Shown: positions 49,755 to 60,480 of the stretch, piece after piece
Layout of the letters: each line of letters opens with the position of its first letter
Position numbering within the stretch: position 1 is the stretch's first letter
The notes under the pieces: model-generated
What the model was told of the DNA's origin: nothing
Database searches by the model: none
Seen by the model: only the letters and a program-made list of their open reading frames with translations
Assembly: GCA_022575985.1 (NCBI GenBank)
Contig: JAKSXM010000132.1
Coordinates: 13,206,001-13,270,000 of the forward strand
Length of the DNA: 64,000 nucleotides
From: Anagrus nilaparvatae
Taxonomy: Eukaryota > Arthropoda > Insecta > Hymenoptera > Mymaridae
Direction: 5' to 3'
Program-made: the position numbers and the translations under genes

Positions 49755-50995
49755 TTTTTAGCAGTTTTTTTGAATTTTCCCGCTCTAAATGACTCCAAAC
49801 GATTTAAACAAGGTAAGATTCGGATTCCCAGGGAAATTTCATATATTTTTTTTATTTAAATCCTTTTTAGGCTTCGATGTAAACGAGCTCACACCAAATG
49901 CCTTAAATACAAAATTTTGATTTTTATCGTTTTTTAGCAGTTTTTTTGAATTTTCCCGCTCTAAATGACTCCGAACGATTTAAACAAAGTGAGATTCGGA
50001 TTCCCAGGGAAATTTTACATATTTTCTTTATTTAAATCCTTTTTAGGTTTCTATGTAAACGAGCTCACACCAAATGCCTTAAATACAAAATTTTGATTTT
50101 TATCGTTTTTTAGCAGTTTTTTTGAATTTTCCCGCTCTAAATGACTCCGAACGATTTAAACAAAGTGAGATTCGGATTCCCAGGGAAATTTTACATATTT
50201 TCTTTATTTAAATCCTTTTTAGGTTTCTATGTAAACGAGCTCACACCAAATGCCTTAAATACAAAATTTTGATTTTTATCGTTTTTTAGCAGTTTTTTTG
50301 AATTTTCCCGCTCTAAATGACTCCGAACGATTTAAACAAAGTGAGATTCGGATTCCCAGGGAAATTTTACATATTTTCTTTATTTAAATAATTTTTAGGC
50401 TTCGATGTAAACGAGCTCACACCAAATGCTTTAAATACAAAATTTTGATTTTTATCGTTTTTAGCAGTTTTTTTGAATTTTCCCGCTCTAAATGACTCCG
50501 AACGATTTAAACAAGGTGAGATTCTGATTCCCAGGAAAATTTTACATATTTTCTTTATTTAAATCATTTTTAGGCTTTGATGTAAACGACCTCACACCAA
50601 ATGCCTTTAATACAAAATTTTAATTTTTACGTTTTTTAGCAGTTTTCTTGAATTTTCCCACTCTAAATAACTCCGAACGATTTAAACAAGATGAGATTCG
50701 GATTTCCAGGGAAATTTTATATATTTTCTTTATTTAAATCATTTTTAGGCTTTGATGTAAAGGAGCTCACACCAAATGCCTTAAATACAAAATTTTAATT
50801 TTTATCTTTTTTTAGCAGTTTTTTTGAATTTTCCCGCTCTAAATGACTCCGAACGATTTAAACAAGGTGAGATTCGGATTCCCAGGAAAATTTTACATAT
50901 TTTCTTTATTTAAATCATTTTTAGGCTTTGATGTAAACGAGCTCACACCAAATGCCTTAAATACAAAATTTTGATTTTTATCGTTTTTTAACAGT
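49755..50995. repeat. Seven 176-bp tandem repeats in the left arm
   Basis: The TAGCAG landmark recurs at 49759, 49935, 50111, 50287, 50462, 50637, 50813 and (as TAACAG) 50989, giving a period of 175-176 bp. Units contain 'gaattttcccgctctaaatg', 'gattcggattcccagggaaa' and 'gtaaacgagctcacaccaaa'. Central units are almost identical, which indicates recent homogenisation or expansion. Confidence 0.9.
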
Positions 50996-51227
50996 TTTGT
51001 GTGTACTTTATCTGTTTAAGGTTCCTAATAAGATTTATTATAGCGTATATAATAACAACTTAATAAATATTATATTATTAAAGATGTAAATTACTAATAA
51101 TCTTATTTCCGAAAAAAATTTTAAATAATTTAAATTTAGCGCTAAAAATAATAAACATTGTATATAAAAAATTTAAAGCTATGTGGCGTGGCAATCGTCA
51201 ATGTTTACAAGATTTATTATTAAATAA

Positions 51228-52121
51228 ATGAGTTACATTAAAAACATTTTTATTGTATTCATATTATTCATTAAAACAATAAGCTACGTAAATTGTAAAC
51301 ATGACGTAGTAGCAGTTCAGGTTTTTCAAAAATATATTGTAAGGTACATAAAAGAAAACATGCCTCAAATTAAGAAAATTGAGTATGTTAGCGATGGTTG
51401 TCCTGGACAATACAAAAATTGTTCCAACCTATACAATTTATGTCAACATAAAAAGAATTTTGGTATTGATGCTAAGTGGATATTTTTTGCAACTTCTCAC
51501 TGTAAATCAACTTGTGATATCATTGGAGGTACGATAAAAAGAGATACAAGCAAAGAAAGTTTACGTCGTGAATTTGATAATCAAATAATGAATGTAACCC
51601 GCATTCATGAATTTTGTGAACATCATTTACCTACAATAAAAACAATAATAATAAGCAGAGAGGAGTTAAGCCTGGAACGTGACACAACATCATCAATGGC
51701 GCATACCATTCCAGGAACACGAAATTATCACGAGTTTACTCCATTATCAAATACAATAATTGGCTGTAAATATTTAAGTTCAGATGAAAGTTATTCCTTA
51801 AGATTTAATTTGTTGAAAAAAATAGCTTATAAATGGTCAGCAAATACTTATGTCTCTTTCGTAATCTCAAAAACTTGGGCGGTAGGTTTTATTACAGATA
51901 TAATTGAAGATGAATTAATAGCTAAAATATCTGTATTACAAAGTTTTTCAAAAAATATCTACAAATGGCCTGATACTGAGACCCGTGTTAAAGTAGGCTT
52001 TAATGAAATTTTATACAATGTATCGGCTACAAATGAAGATGATAAAATAAAAATAAAATTAGGGCATACTCATTCCAAATTCACTCAATATCTAAAGAAT
52101 TTGGATTCTATTTGTGAATAA
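51228..52121 (+). CDS. Transposase-like protein fragment (297 aa), SDGC-GQYKN family
   Basis: The core reads IEYVSDGCPGQYKNCSN (about residues 51-67), then WIFFATSHCKSTCDIIGGTI (about 85-104) followed by KR. Families I know from insects and other animals have the same order, S-D-G-C-(A/P)-x-Q-(F/Y)-K, then F-x-(A/E)-T-S-H-G-K-x-x-x-D-G-I-G-G-x-x-K-R. I recall some of these annotated 'cc8K15.2-like', but that is from memory. The spacing of acidic residues suggests an RNase-H-fold DDE enzyme. Here the usual HGK is HCK and DGIGG is DIIGG, so catalytic integrity is doubtful. The N-terminal 25 residues look like a hydrophobic start from read-through of upstream non-coding DNA. An N-terminal DNA-binding half is absent, so the element is probably internally deleted. 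Confidence 0.6.
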   Translation: MSYIKNIFIVFILFIKTISYVNCKHDVVAVQVFQKYIVRYIKENMPQIKKIEYVSDGCPGQYKNCSNLYNLCQHKKNFGIDAKWIFFATSHCKSTCDIIGGTIKRDTSKESLRREFDNQIMNVTRIHEFCEHHLPTIKTIIISREELSLERDTTSSMAHTIPGTRNYHEFTPLSNTIIGCKYLSSDESYSLRFNLLKKIAYKWSANTYVSFVISKTWAVGFITDIIEDELIAKISVLQSFSKNIYKWPDTETRVKVGFNEILYNVSATNEDDKIKIKLGHTHSKFTQYLKNLDSICE

Positions 52122-52509
52122 ATTATCTAAATTATAAAAATATTTTCTGAATACATTATTGTAAGCTAAATATTATGTAAATATCAATAAAAATTTTTTT
52201 AATAGAAAAATTTTCTTCTTATTAAAAAACTCATTCTTTTAAAGATTATCAAAATATGTATTTCATTCATTATTATTTAAAAAATTTTTTTTCTCTAAAG
52301 AATAGCTATATTTTATAGAATGTAACTCCGAATTCTACCTAGTGACCAATATAGAGCTAAAAAATAATTTAAATTTATAGAATTTTCTATGAACTCTTTT
52401 ACACTAAAGCCAAAAAATTATTAAAGTATAGAAAAAGTTTAAAATTTTACTGGAAACCCGAATTTGACATTAATTAAATCATACAGAGTCATGTAGTACG
52501 GCAAAATTC

Positions 52510-52876
52510 CAAAATACTGCTAAAAAACGATAAAAATCAAAATTTTGTATTTAAGGCATTTGGTGTGAGCTCGCTTACATCAAAGCCTAAAAATTATTTA
52601 AATAAAGAAAATATGTAAAATTTCCCTGGGAATCCGAATCTCACTTTGTTTAAATCGTTCGGAGTCATTTAGAGCGGGAAAATTCAAAAAAACTGCTAAA
52701 AAACGATAAAAATCAAAATTTTGTATTTAAGGCATTTGGTGTGAGCTCGTTTACATCGAAGCCTAAAAAGGATTTAAATAAAAAAAATATATGAAATTTC
52801 CCTGGGAATCCGAATCTTACCTTGTTTAAATCGTTCGTAGTCATTTAGAGCGGGAAAATTCAAAAAAACTGCTAAA
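52510..52876. repeat. Two 176-bp tandem repeats in the right arm, inverse orientation
   Basis: The CTGCTA landmark occurs at 52517, 52693 and 52869, giving two units with the same period and sequence as the left array but inverted. The arms therefore differ in copy number, seven against two. Confidence 0.9.
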
Positions 52877-53857
52877 AAATGAGAAAAATTGGGGAAAATT
52901 CACGATTTTTCGGTTATTTTAGGGTCTAGGAAGTTCGATCGCATCTAGGTTGATATGGCATCCGAAAATATATATAAAAACACGCTTTTCCTGAGAAGCT
53001 GAATAAAAAATTCGGATATACAATTTTTCTGTAGTTTCCGTAATATACCCTGTGAATTTATCGATTTTCTGGCTCCCCGTGTAGGAATTTTCAAAAACTA
53101 ATGGCATGACTGGATTCCTGAGGAAATTTTACTATAGTACCTCTTTTTTCATTATTTTTAATGATTTCCAGAAGGAATGGCACATAAAAGAAGAATGGGT
53201 GGCTGAGGAAAGATGAAAACGTCTTTTTTTTCAAAAATTCGCCCTGGGCTTGGTTTTCAATATTAAGGGCTAAAATTTGGGGACATAGTCCATTTTAGAT
53301 AGGTAATTAGCAAAAAAAAGTTTTTAGCCGGTTTCAGCGACCCGACCTGGAATCTTTTGCTGAATTCACTAAGAATCACTCTTTATTAAATTAAATAAAA
53401 ATATGTATAATTTGAAATAAATAATTTAACGCACCACTTAATACACCTGGTATTTCATGGAAAATTTCCACTTCAAATAAAAGTTAGTCTCATAACCAAT
53501 AATTACGCAAAATAGGTTAATATTATAATAATATTATAATTTATTAAATAAAACAATTTTTAAAGGATCAAAAAATATTTTACAAATTGAAAAACCATAG
53601 TATTTAATTGAATTTTAATGTGAAGCCGATTTAAAAAATAAATTTTACTACTTTAAAATCTCAGGATTCTGTAACACAAATATTCTTGCCTCTTGACTCC
53701 AACCTATTTTATATATCTAAAGCCCTAACAAATAGTTGCGAGGGGCAACAATTTTGGGGCTATGTAGCCCGAAATTAAGCTGTAAGAGCTACGAAAAATT
53801 TATTAGATATGATGACTGAACGCAATTGGTCAAAACACCAAAAAGATTTTCAGTGTA

Positions 53858-54381
53858 AAATTGAAAGAAAATCATTTAGAAATTAATTTATTCATAACCA
53901 ATTTAAAATAGGTTATAAACAACGAGTTAAAAAGAAGTTTTGGATCTTAATTAATATAATTGTTATTAAGATAACGTAATTAGTGGACGTTGTGTTTCTA
54001 AAAAAAATTCATTAAAATAAAAAATCTTATGGCATTAACATTTGGAGATGTAGTTTGGGAAATATTAATATCCAGTTTGGTAAGCATATTAATTTTTTTT
54101 AAGTTAAAAAATCATTTTGAATATTATTAAATACTAAAATTAATATGCTTACCAAACTGGGTATTAATATTTCCCAAACTACATCTCCAAATGTTAATGA
54201 CATAAGATTTTTTATTTTAATGAATTTTTTTTAGAAAAACAACGTCCACTAAATACGTTATTTTAATAACAATTATATTAATTAAGATCCAAAACTTCTT
54301 TTTAACTCGTTGTTTATAACCTAATTTAAATTGGTTATGAATAAATTAATTTCTAAATTCTAAATGATTTTCTTTCAATTT
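53858..54381. mobile_element. 524-bp foldback element with TA duplication
   Basis: Arms of about 235 bp start AAATTGAAAGAAAATCATTT and are nearly perfect inverse copies around a loop of about 50 bp. TA flanks both sides (53856-53857 and 54382-54383). The other arm of the host element carries the unoccupied site at 47932-47933, confirming the boundaries. Non-coding; the TA duplication resembles Tc1/mariner-type MITEs. Confidence 0.85.
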
Positions 54382-54582
54382 TAATTCCGACTTAACCTTT
54401 TGAAAGTTATTTTTTTAAAAGAAATTCTTTTTGAGGTTTTGTTGTCAAAATAAATTCCGAAAAGAATTAAAATGAAAATCATATGTTTTAAAAGAAGTAA
54501 ACTCAAAATAATTCCTTTTAAAAAAATTAAATAAACATTCAATCTTTTTTGGGTAACAAAAAATTCTTTTAGGTTTGGTGTG

Positions 54583-54700
54583 CATGATTCCATTTGTAAA
54601 TAATATTGTCAAAAGCATTCTAAAAATAATACAAAAGAAGCTAAAATTATTCCACCACCTAAAATTATGACTAACATTTCTCTAAATTTTTTATTTTTAA
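54583..54700 (-). pseudogene. Receptor pseudogene fragment: last membrane segment
   Basis: The - strand translation reads REMLVIILGGGIILASFVLF followed by LECF, a stop, then QYYLQMES. The neighbour gene reads MVCMIIFSAGIILALCMLF and LECFWHYYLRNKSW. The stop replaces Trp. This is a second, dead copy of the ionotropic-receptor-like gene, cut by the 6.85-kb element and continued at 47733. Confidence 0.75.
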
Positions 54701-55534
54701 ATCAAAATTTTAATAAAATTTTTAATACGAGAGTAGTTACTAACGAGATATACTAATAGTTTAAAGGAAGGGTTTTTTCGAATAAACTTTTATTTATTTT
54801 ATTTATTTATGTATTTCTTTACCATAGACACAAATTTAATTATACATTATACAATTTCGTATAAAAATCATACTAAGCAATCATATACAATAAATATAAT
54901 AATCAAAGCTTGAAATACTCCAGAGGCAATATAGAATTGCCTGTGCGGAGTTTGGTAGTTTTAAAAATATTCATAAAATAAAATTTTAATAGTCTCGAAA
55001 TACAAATATAGTAGTAGTTTAATTTAAATAACAAGAATAAATTTTCATTAATTATCTACAAACAATAAGTTAATTTTGACTAATTTACAAAATACAAGAT
55101 AAAATATGAATCTAATTAAAATAAAAATGAAAAATAAAAATGTATGCTTTCCAGAAGATGCATCAATACAGATACAGACCCACTAATTACAGACACTCAA
55201 ATAGAAGTAAATATATGACAAACACTTGTTCGGCTTTTAGAAGTTAATTAACATAATGAATGTTATTAATTAATTTACGTCTGACGGAATTTAAGTTGGA
55301 TCTATCTACCGATTTCAATTTTTGACTTCGTAAAATATATAATACTAAGCTATTTTAATATACAGATTTTTAAAATATTTACATCATTATTATTTATATT
55401 TATAATCCATTTACGGTGAAATATCTTAAAAAATGGTTTTTATGACTTCATCAAGCGTAGCATATAATAATATTTTCCCATTTCCACTTTTTTCCTTCTA
55501 ATGTAATCAGCGCTTTGCGGAATAGCGGATTTCC
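54701..55534. other. Intergenic sequence between receptor pseudogene and receptor gene
   Basis: AT-rich. The part at 54790-54960 has a mixed composition (TTTACCATAGACACAAATT, GAGGCAATATAGAATTGCCT) that may be the 3' end of an old LINE, but no coding remnant confirms it. 55330-55534 lies directly after the receptor gene stop. Confidence 0.4.
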
Positions 55535-57395
55535 TCAAAGTGTTAAATTGAAGTTTCCTATTTTTTTTTTAGCCTTCGGATTTGCAAATCCAAATTTTGT
55601 TTCAAATATTTTTTTCCAAGATTTGTTTCTCAAATAATAATGCCAAAAGCACTCTAAAAATAACATACATAAAGCCAAAATTATTCCGGCACTGAAAATT
55701 ATCATGCAAACCATCGGCAATGAATCTTCTCCATTATCGAGGCTATTAATTTTTTTTACATTATCAATTTTATTAACATTATCATAATCAGATTTCCATT
55801 TTACATCCAAACCAGCCTCTACTATTTTAGTATAAATTTTATCAAATTTATTTCTCAATGGAAAATTTTTTTCAAATGAAATGCTTAAAAAAGTTTGCTT
55901 AAAACTTAAATCACTAATTTTGTACATAAAGTCATTTAACAATTTTCCATTTTTATTTATTATTTTTTTTGCATCTGATTCTAGATAAATAAAAACTTTA
56001 TTCTTAGAAAATGTAGCATATTCATCTAATCTTGTAATTTCGAAAATTTTCTTAACAACACCTATTAAAATTTTTTTCTGATAATTAAATGCTTTACTTA
56101 TATCATAAGGACATATGACTGTAATATTTTTAACAAATATATCATGAAAAGTTTCAACAACTTCTATAAAATTGTTAATGAATTTTATACTTGTTAATCC
56201 AGAAATAATTTCAGATATAAAAAATAATGAAATTGCTACTAAAGTAACAAATAATATTTTTGATCTTAAGTTATTTCGAGGATTAATTTTTACATTAATT
56301 CCCAAAATTATGCTATAAATATTAAACGCAGACCATTCTGTTTGTCTAAGTTTGAAAAAATATTTAGAAAATAAAATAAGAATTAGAAGGCCAAAGAATG
56401 ACACAAGAGAAAATAAAAATTTTTTTGAAATTTTCATTTTTTCCTCAGTAATCAATGGTACTAATAATATCATCTTTGTAGGTTCTAAAATATTTTGATC
56501 AATAATATTTTTATCTAATACTAATGTTTTTTTTTTAATTAGAATATTTAATTTGTACTTTAATATTTGATTAATAGATAATTCGTGATATATTCACAAG
56601 TGTTGTTGTGACATTTAATAATTTTGCTGTACAATCATAATATTTCAGCAATTTTATTAAAATGTAAACGTCAAATTTATTAGAATAGTTCAGTGTATAA
56701 TTTTTGTATAAATTTGGCCATCTCTTTTCAGTGACACCTACTCTCACGTTGTATCCACTTATATTATCTAATTTATTTGGGAAAATTTTAGCCTTAGAAT
56801 TTCCAATTATTTTTTTAGTTATTTTAGTATCAACGAAATTACTGTGATAAGCAATAAAATTAGCATCGTGGTTCAATCTCGAGTTCAATTGGATTATAGT
56901 AAAATCAATAATATTAAAATATTTTGCTTCTAAAAAAATTTTCTTAATTAATTGTAATGAACGAAATTCAAATCTCGTTTCAAAAGCAAGAAAAATTTTT
57001 GTCGTAGTTAAATACAGCAATGAATCTCTGATGTTTTGCAAAACTAATTTGATTTTATTCAATTTATCGTTTTCAATTTGATTTATAATAATAAAATGTA
57101 ATGGAGCGGTTATGTTACGATTGTAATTGATTACCCCATTTTTCCATTTCGTAGGTGCTGGTAGACTATTTAAATCAACAGATTTAGTTGGTACTTTTTC
57201 TATTATATGCTCCAAAATTGATGCAACCAAACCTTCGGTAGTATTTGGACTTTTCAAATCTGAAAACAAAGTCACTTCTCTTGGTTGAACTTCTTTCAAA
57301 GCTTGGTCTATTAAACATTTTATTGAAGTAGAATGTACGGAGCTAATAATGATCACTAAATAAATTATCCAATTAATTTTTCTTGAATTTTCCAT
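55535..57395 (-). pseudogene. Divergent ionotropic-receptor-like gene with a single frameshift
   Basis: The upstream frame (57395-56571) starts at an ATG followed by a hydrophobic signal sequence (INWIIYLVIIISSVHSTS). It has an N-terminal extracellular region and a ligand-binding half opening with LDNISGYNVRVGVTEKRWP. The downstream frame continues from about 56597 (HELSINQILKYKLNILIKKK, then MILLVPLITEEK) into membrane segments KKFLFSLVSFFGLLILILF and KILFVTLVAISLFFISEI. A second ligand-binding half with FEKNFPLRNKFDKIYTKIVE follows, then a last membrane helix MVCMIIFSAGIILALCMLF. This layout is that of insect IRs (variant ionotropic glutamate receptors used in chemosensation at the dendritic membrane). 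The two frames overlap between 56574 and 56598, so one indel explains the break: a sequencing error, a recent null allele, or a pseudogene. Without it the protein would be about 610 aa and intronless, typical of divergent IRs. Confidence 0.7.
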
Positions 57396-58214
57396 TTTTA
57401 AAAACTTTAAAATAAGTTTTATGAAATATTTTCAGGCTGCGAAAGGCTTAAAAATTAAGCAACTACTGATGCGTAGTTGGAAAAAGTCCTTTTCCTCTCC
57501 AAAAATCGATGTTATAACAAAAATAGAAACATATATTTGTGTATTACTGAAACCATAAAATTGTTAATAACCAAACCATATAATATTATTCAAGGTATCT
57601 ATAGCTAATATATTATTAAATTATATAATTATGCGATAGAATATGAAGATAATTTAAAAAACAAATAATTTGCACCTATGCATAAAAAATATCTAATATA
57701 CGATAATAATAAAACAGAAAAAAAATTATTGAACATTTTTTTTCAATTATTCTGAACGTAGCTCAGATAGTAATTTTTCGTAACAAAAATATTTTCATTT
57801 CAGAAATAAAAGTCGAAAATCATTGATGAAATGAAAATAATTGATATCCTGATATTTCGATGTTTTTTTTGTGTAATAGTCGTTTAGGTTACGCAAATCA
57901 AAATGATATTATTTAACAGGTGAAATGGTTAATATAATTCTTAAGAGAATCCTGATTTTAAATATAATAATAATTTATTTCCAATTCAAATAATATATAC
58001 AATAATGTTACAATAATGTTACATATTATAGGCCTACAGTAGGTAATAACCTGTACATAGGAGGAATCAGTATATAATAAAAAAAATAATACTTAAAATT
58101 AATTATAATAGTAAAATAATAAAACTAATTATAATAATAAAACTAAAATTAGAAAAGGGTTAGAGCAACACATCTATAAATTAGTTAACAATATGATAAA
58201 ATAGACTAGATTTT
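57396..58214. other. Upstream region of the receptor gene, then LINE 3' region
   Basis: No gene seen. 57396-57950 is AT-rich and would contain the receptor promoter. 57960-58214 probably includes the 3' untranslated part of the LINE fragment that follows. Confidence 0.4.
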
Positions 58215-58990
58215 AGAATTGATTATCCAATTTTTGATATTATATTTAGAGCTTTTTTTGTTTATATCAAGCATTTTTAGATTACTTGGTAATTGATTAT
58301 ATAGTTTTATTGCTTGATAGCTGTATACTTTCTTACCAACCTCCAGCGTACACCTTGGTAGTTCAATTGCTTTACTTCTTGTTTTACTGTTACTTTTAAT
58401 AAATTTATCTTTTAAAATTTGATAATCCTGTATTAGTGATTTTAGTAAGTAAGTTTGTTGGATATTAATGTAGTAAATCTATTGAGTTACCATAGGCGCT
58501 TCCCCATGCTAAAATTCCATATGAGGCTATACTATGAAAAAAGGCGTAATATACTGAAATTAGGTTATTGTAACTCAAGATATTATTTAGCCTAGCAATT
58601 ATATAAATCAGATAACTTGTTTTTTTCAATGTATTCAGTATGTGATCTTTCCATTTTAGATGTTGGTCGTATATTACTCCTAAATATTTTACACTTGTGA
58701 CTCGTTTTAATGATTCATTATTTATTACTATATTAATATTGTTAGATAATGATTTAACTCTATTAGCGAATGTTATATAAACTGTTTTTTTAGTATTATC
58801 AGATAGTTTATTGACATAATACCAACTATTCACAAGTGCCAAATATTTATTCATAGTTTTCTCAGCTTCTTTCTATGTTTTTTTTGAACAGTAGATCACA
58901 GTATCATCAGCATATAAAGAGATGTTATCAATAAGATCTAGTAAGTCGTTTACATAAATGATAAAAAATAATGGACCCAATATCGATCAA
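58215..58990 (-). pseudogene. 5'-truncated LINE: reverse transcriptase end and C-terminal region
   Basis: From the right on the - strand: GPLFFIIYVNDLLDLIDNIS, the catalytic YADDTVIY, a stop, then a 129-codon open stretch with SVKYLGVIYDQHLKWKDHI and AFFHSIASYGILAWGSAYG. Two stops follow, then IELPRCTLEVGKK and LYNQLPSNLKM, the usual end of LINE ORF2. Stops make it non-functional. The fragment begins just before the catalytic motif, the usual 5' truncation of LINE insertions. Confidence 0.85.
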
Positions 58991-59152
58991 ATTATTTCGA
59001 TTGATTTTTTTCACTTAACGTTAGCAAATACTAATAATTTCAACAAAAAAAAGAAAAATAATCAAAAACTGGATAAATTGGGATATGCGACTATTTTTTG
59101 AAAATAGACTTTGTTGAATAAAGAAACTAAAAAAATTCTAAGTAAAAAAAAT
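58991..59152. other. Short AT-rich spacer
   Basis: Nothing recognisable between the LINE truncation point and the hairpin element. Confidence 0.4.
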
Positions 59153-59353
59153 ACTGGGCTATATGAAAAGAAACTTTAGAAGATTCTTTTTATTTTTTCA
59201 TAGATGTTTTTTTTATTTTTGTTAGACGTTTCGCCTATTTTATTATAGGCCTTTTCAATAACTATAACATATAATTATAAAATTGATATATAAAAAATAC
59301 ATCTATGAAAAAATAAAAAGAACCTTCTAAAGTTTCTTTTCATATAGCCCAGT
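59153..59353. mobile_element. Foldback element with 56-bp arms
   Basis: The left arm starting ACTGGGCTATATGAAAAGAA and the right arm are near-perfect inverse copies for about 56 bp around a loop of about 90 bp containing 'tagacgtttcgcc'. Non-coding. The target duplication is not clear. Confidence 0.75.
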
Positions 59354-59689
59354 ACTGGTCATTAAAAAAGATAAAACAAGAATTTATTCATCAAAAAATG
59401 GGCGATACACAAAACAACAATTATTTAAAAAAAATTTAGTTTGGATTTAAATCTAAAAAAAAATGAATATCTTGAGTAAAATTAAAATGGGTTGCAGTGA
59501 AAAATAGGATTACTTTATTTATTATTTTTACATATCGAATATGGTGAATTTTACTATTTTTGTTTTAAATTTTCCTCAAATTTAGGTTTTTAAAAGGATT
59601 CTTTTCTTTTTAAAATTTGAGCTCTTTTTTCAAGAGCTCTTGGATACAGCTGCGCTATAAAATTCAAGAAAAATCTAAAATTTTCTTAA

Positions 59690-60480
59690 AATTAAAAAAT
59701 TTTTGTTTTCATTGGTTATAAATAAGTTAATCAGGCCAATATGTAAAAAGAAAACGCTGCCAAATTATTAGCACTACAGTTTCTCAAGGAATTAATTCCT
59801 GCAAATTTCTGAGCCCTAAAATATTTTTGTTAAATTCTGTAATAACCCACGTAAAAAGATTAAGCTTAATTTTGGGTAAGCTTACTAAAGTAAGCTTATT
59901 GGAGTAAGCTTACTGGATTTAGCTTACTGAAGTAAGCTTACGGACTAACCTAAAAAGGCTTAGTTTTTAAAATTAAGCTAACCCAAAATTAAGCTTAATC
60001 TTTTTACTTGACAAACCAGGACATTATTAAGTATACTTGAGATGACTATTGACATCCCCTAGTGCAGGAAGCCAACATCGCAATTCAGCTATTCTGAATA
60101 AATCATTAAATATTAAAAAAAATTTTTTGATAAAATTTTGCAGGTAAAGTTTGGATAGGTTCGGACCTAAAAAACTATAGTTCAGAGCTACCGAAACTTT
60201 GTACTACCTTTTAACATTTTTTTCCATTAATTTTGAACGATTTTTAAAGAAAAATAATTTTGCTATTTCAAAGCTATTCAGAGCTATTCAGAACGATTCA
60301 GATCAATAAAAACATATTTTGTATTATTTTTTACGATTTCCGAAAAAAAAAATTTTTTAAATAATGAATGAGCCCTGGAATGAACTATTGCTAGTTTCAA
60401 AAAGGCTCCAGGAGAATTTTTTTAAACTTAGAATTCAAGTTTTATTCTACACCCAATTCAAATAATGTATACAAAGCTTA
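59690..60480. repeat. Dispersed repeat, second copy of the 47-kb family
   Basis: Contains the same ordered blocks as 47085-47500, diverged, with a MITE inserted at 59853 and additional sequence. There is no coding potential. Confidence 0.5.
59853..60007. mobile_element. 155-bp MITE rich in TAAGCTTA
   Basis: Perfect 27-bp terminal inverted repeats begin GTAAAAAGATTAAGCTTAAT. The interior has repeated palindromic TAAGCTTA/AAGCTTAC motifs. It is inserted in the dispersed repeat, whose other copy (47240-47270) lacks it. Confidence 0.75.

Larger units (their letters stand above)
49251..53381. mobile_element. 4.13-kb DNA transposon with array-bearing inverted repeats, TTTA duplication
   Basis: The left end GAGTGATTCTTAGTGAATTC and its right inverse copy start arms that match almost perfectly for about 505 bp (49251-49755 and 52877-53381). 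Each then runs into 176-bp tandem repeats in opposite orientation. TTTA flanks both sides (49247-49250 and 53382-53385). The only gene is the 297-codon transposase-like frame at 51228. The element sits inside the 6.85-kb element. Confidence 0.85.
47734..54582. mobile_element. 6.85-kb inverted-repeat DNA element inserted in a receptor pseudogene
   Basis: The left end CACACCAAACCTAAAAGAAT is matched by its inverse at the right end. The arms are alike for about 220 bp (47734-47955 against 54582-53833, the right arm being interrupted by a foldback element). CA is present on both flanks, and excising the element with one CA restores the coding line of the receptor copy. The element has no transposase of its own: internal sequence is non-coding except for the nested 4.13-kb element. 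The superfamily is not identified. Confidence 0.8.

Noticed and set aside
54381..54593. 70-codon - strand frame, with a relative at 47774-47989
   Set aside because: It is the terminal inverted repeat of the 6.85-kb element read through from the receptor pseudogene, with Leu/Ile/Lys-rich filler and no domain.
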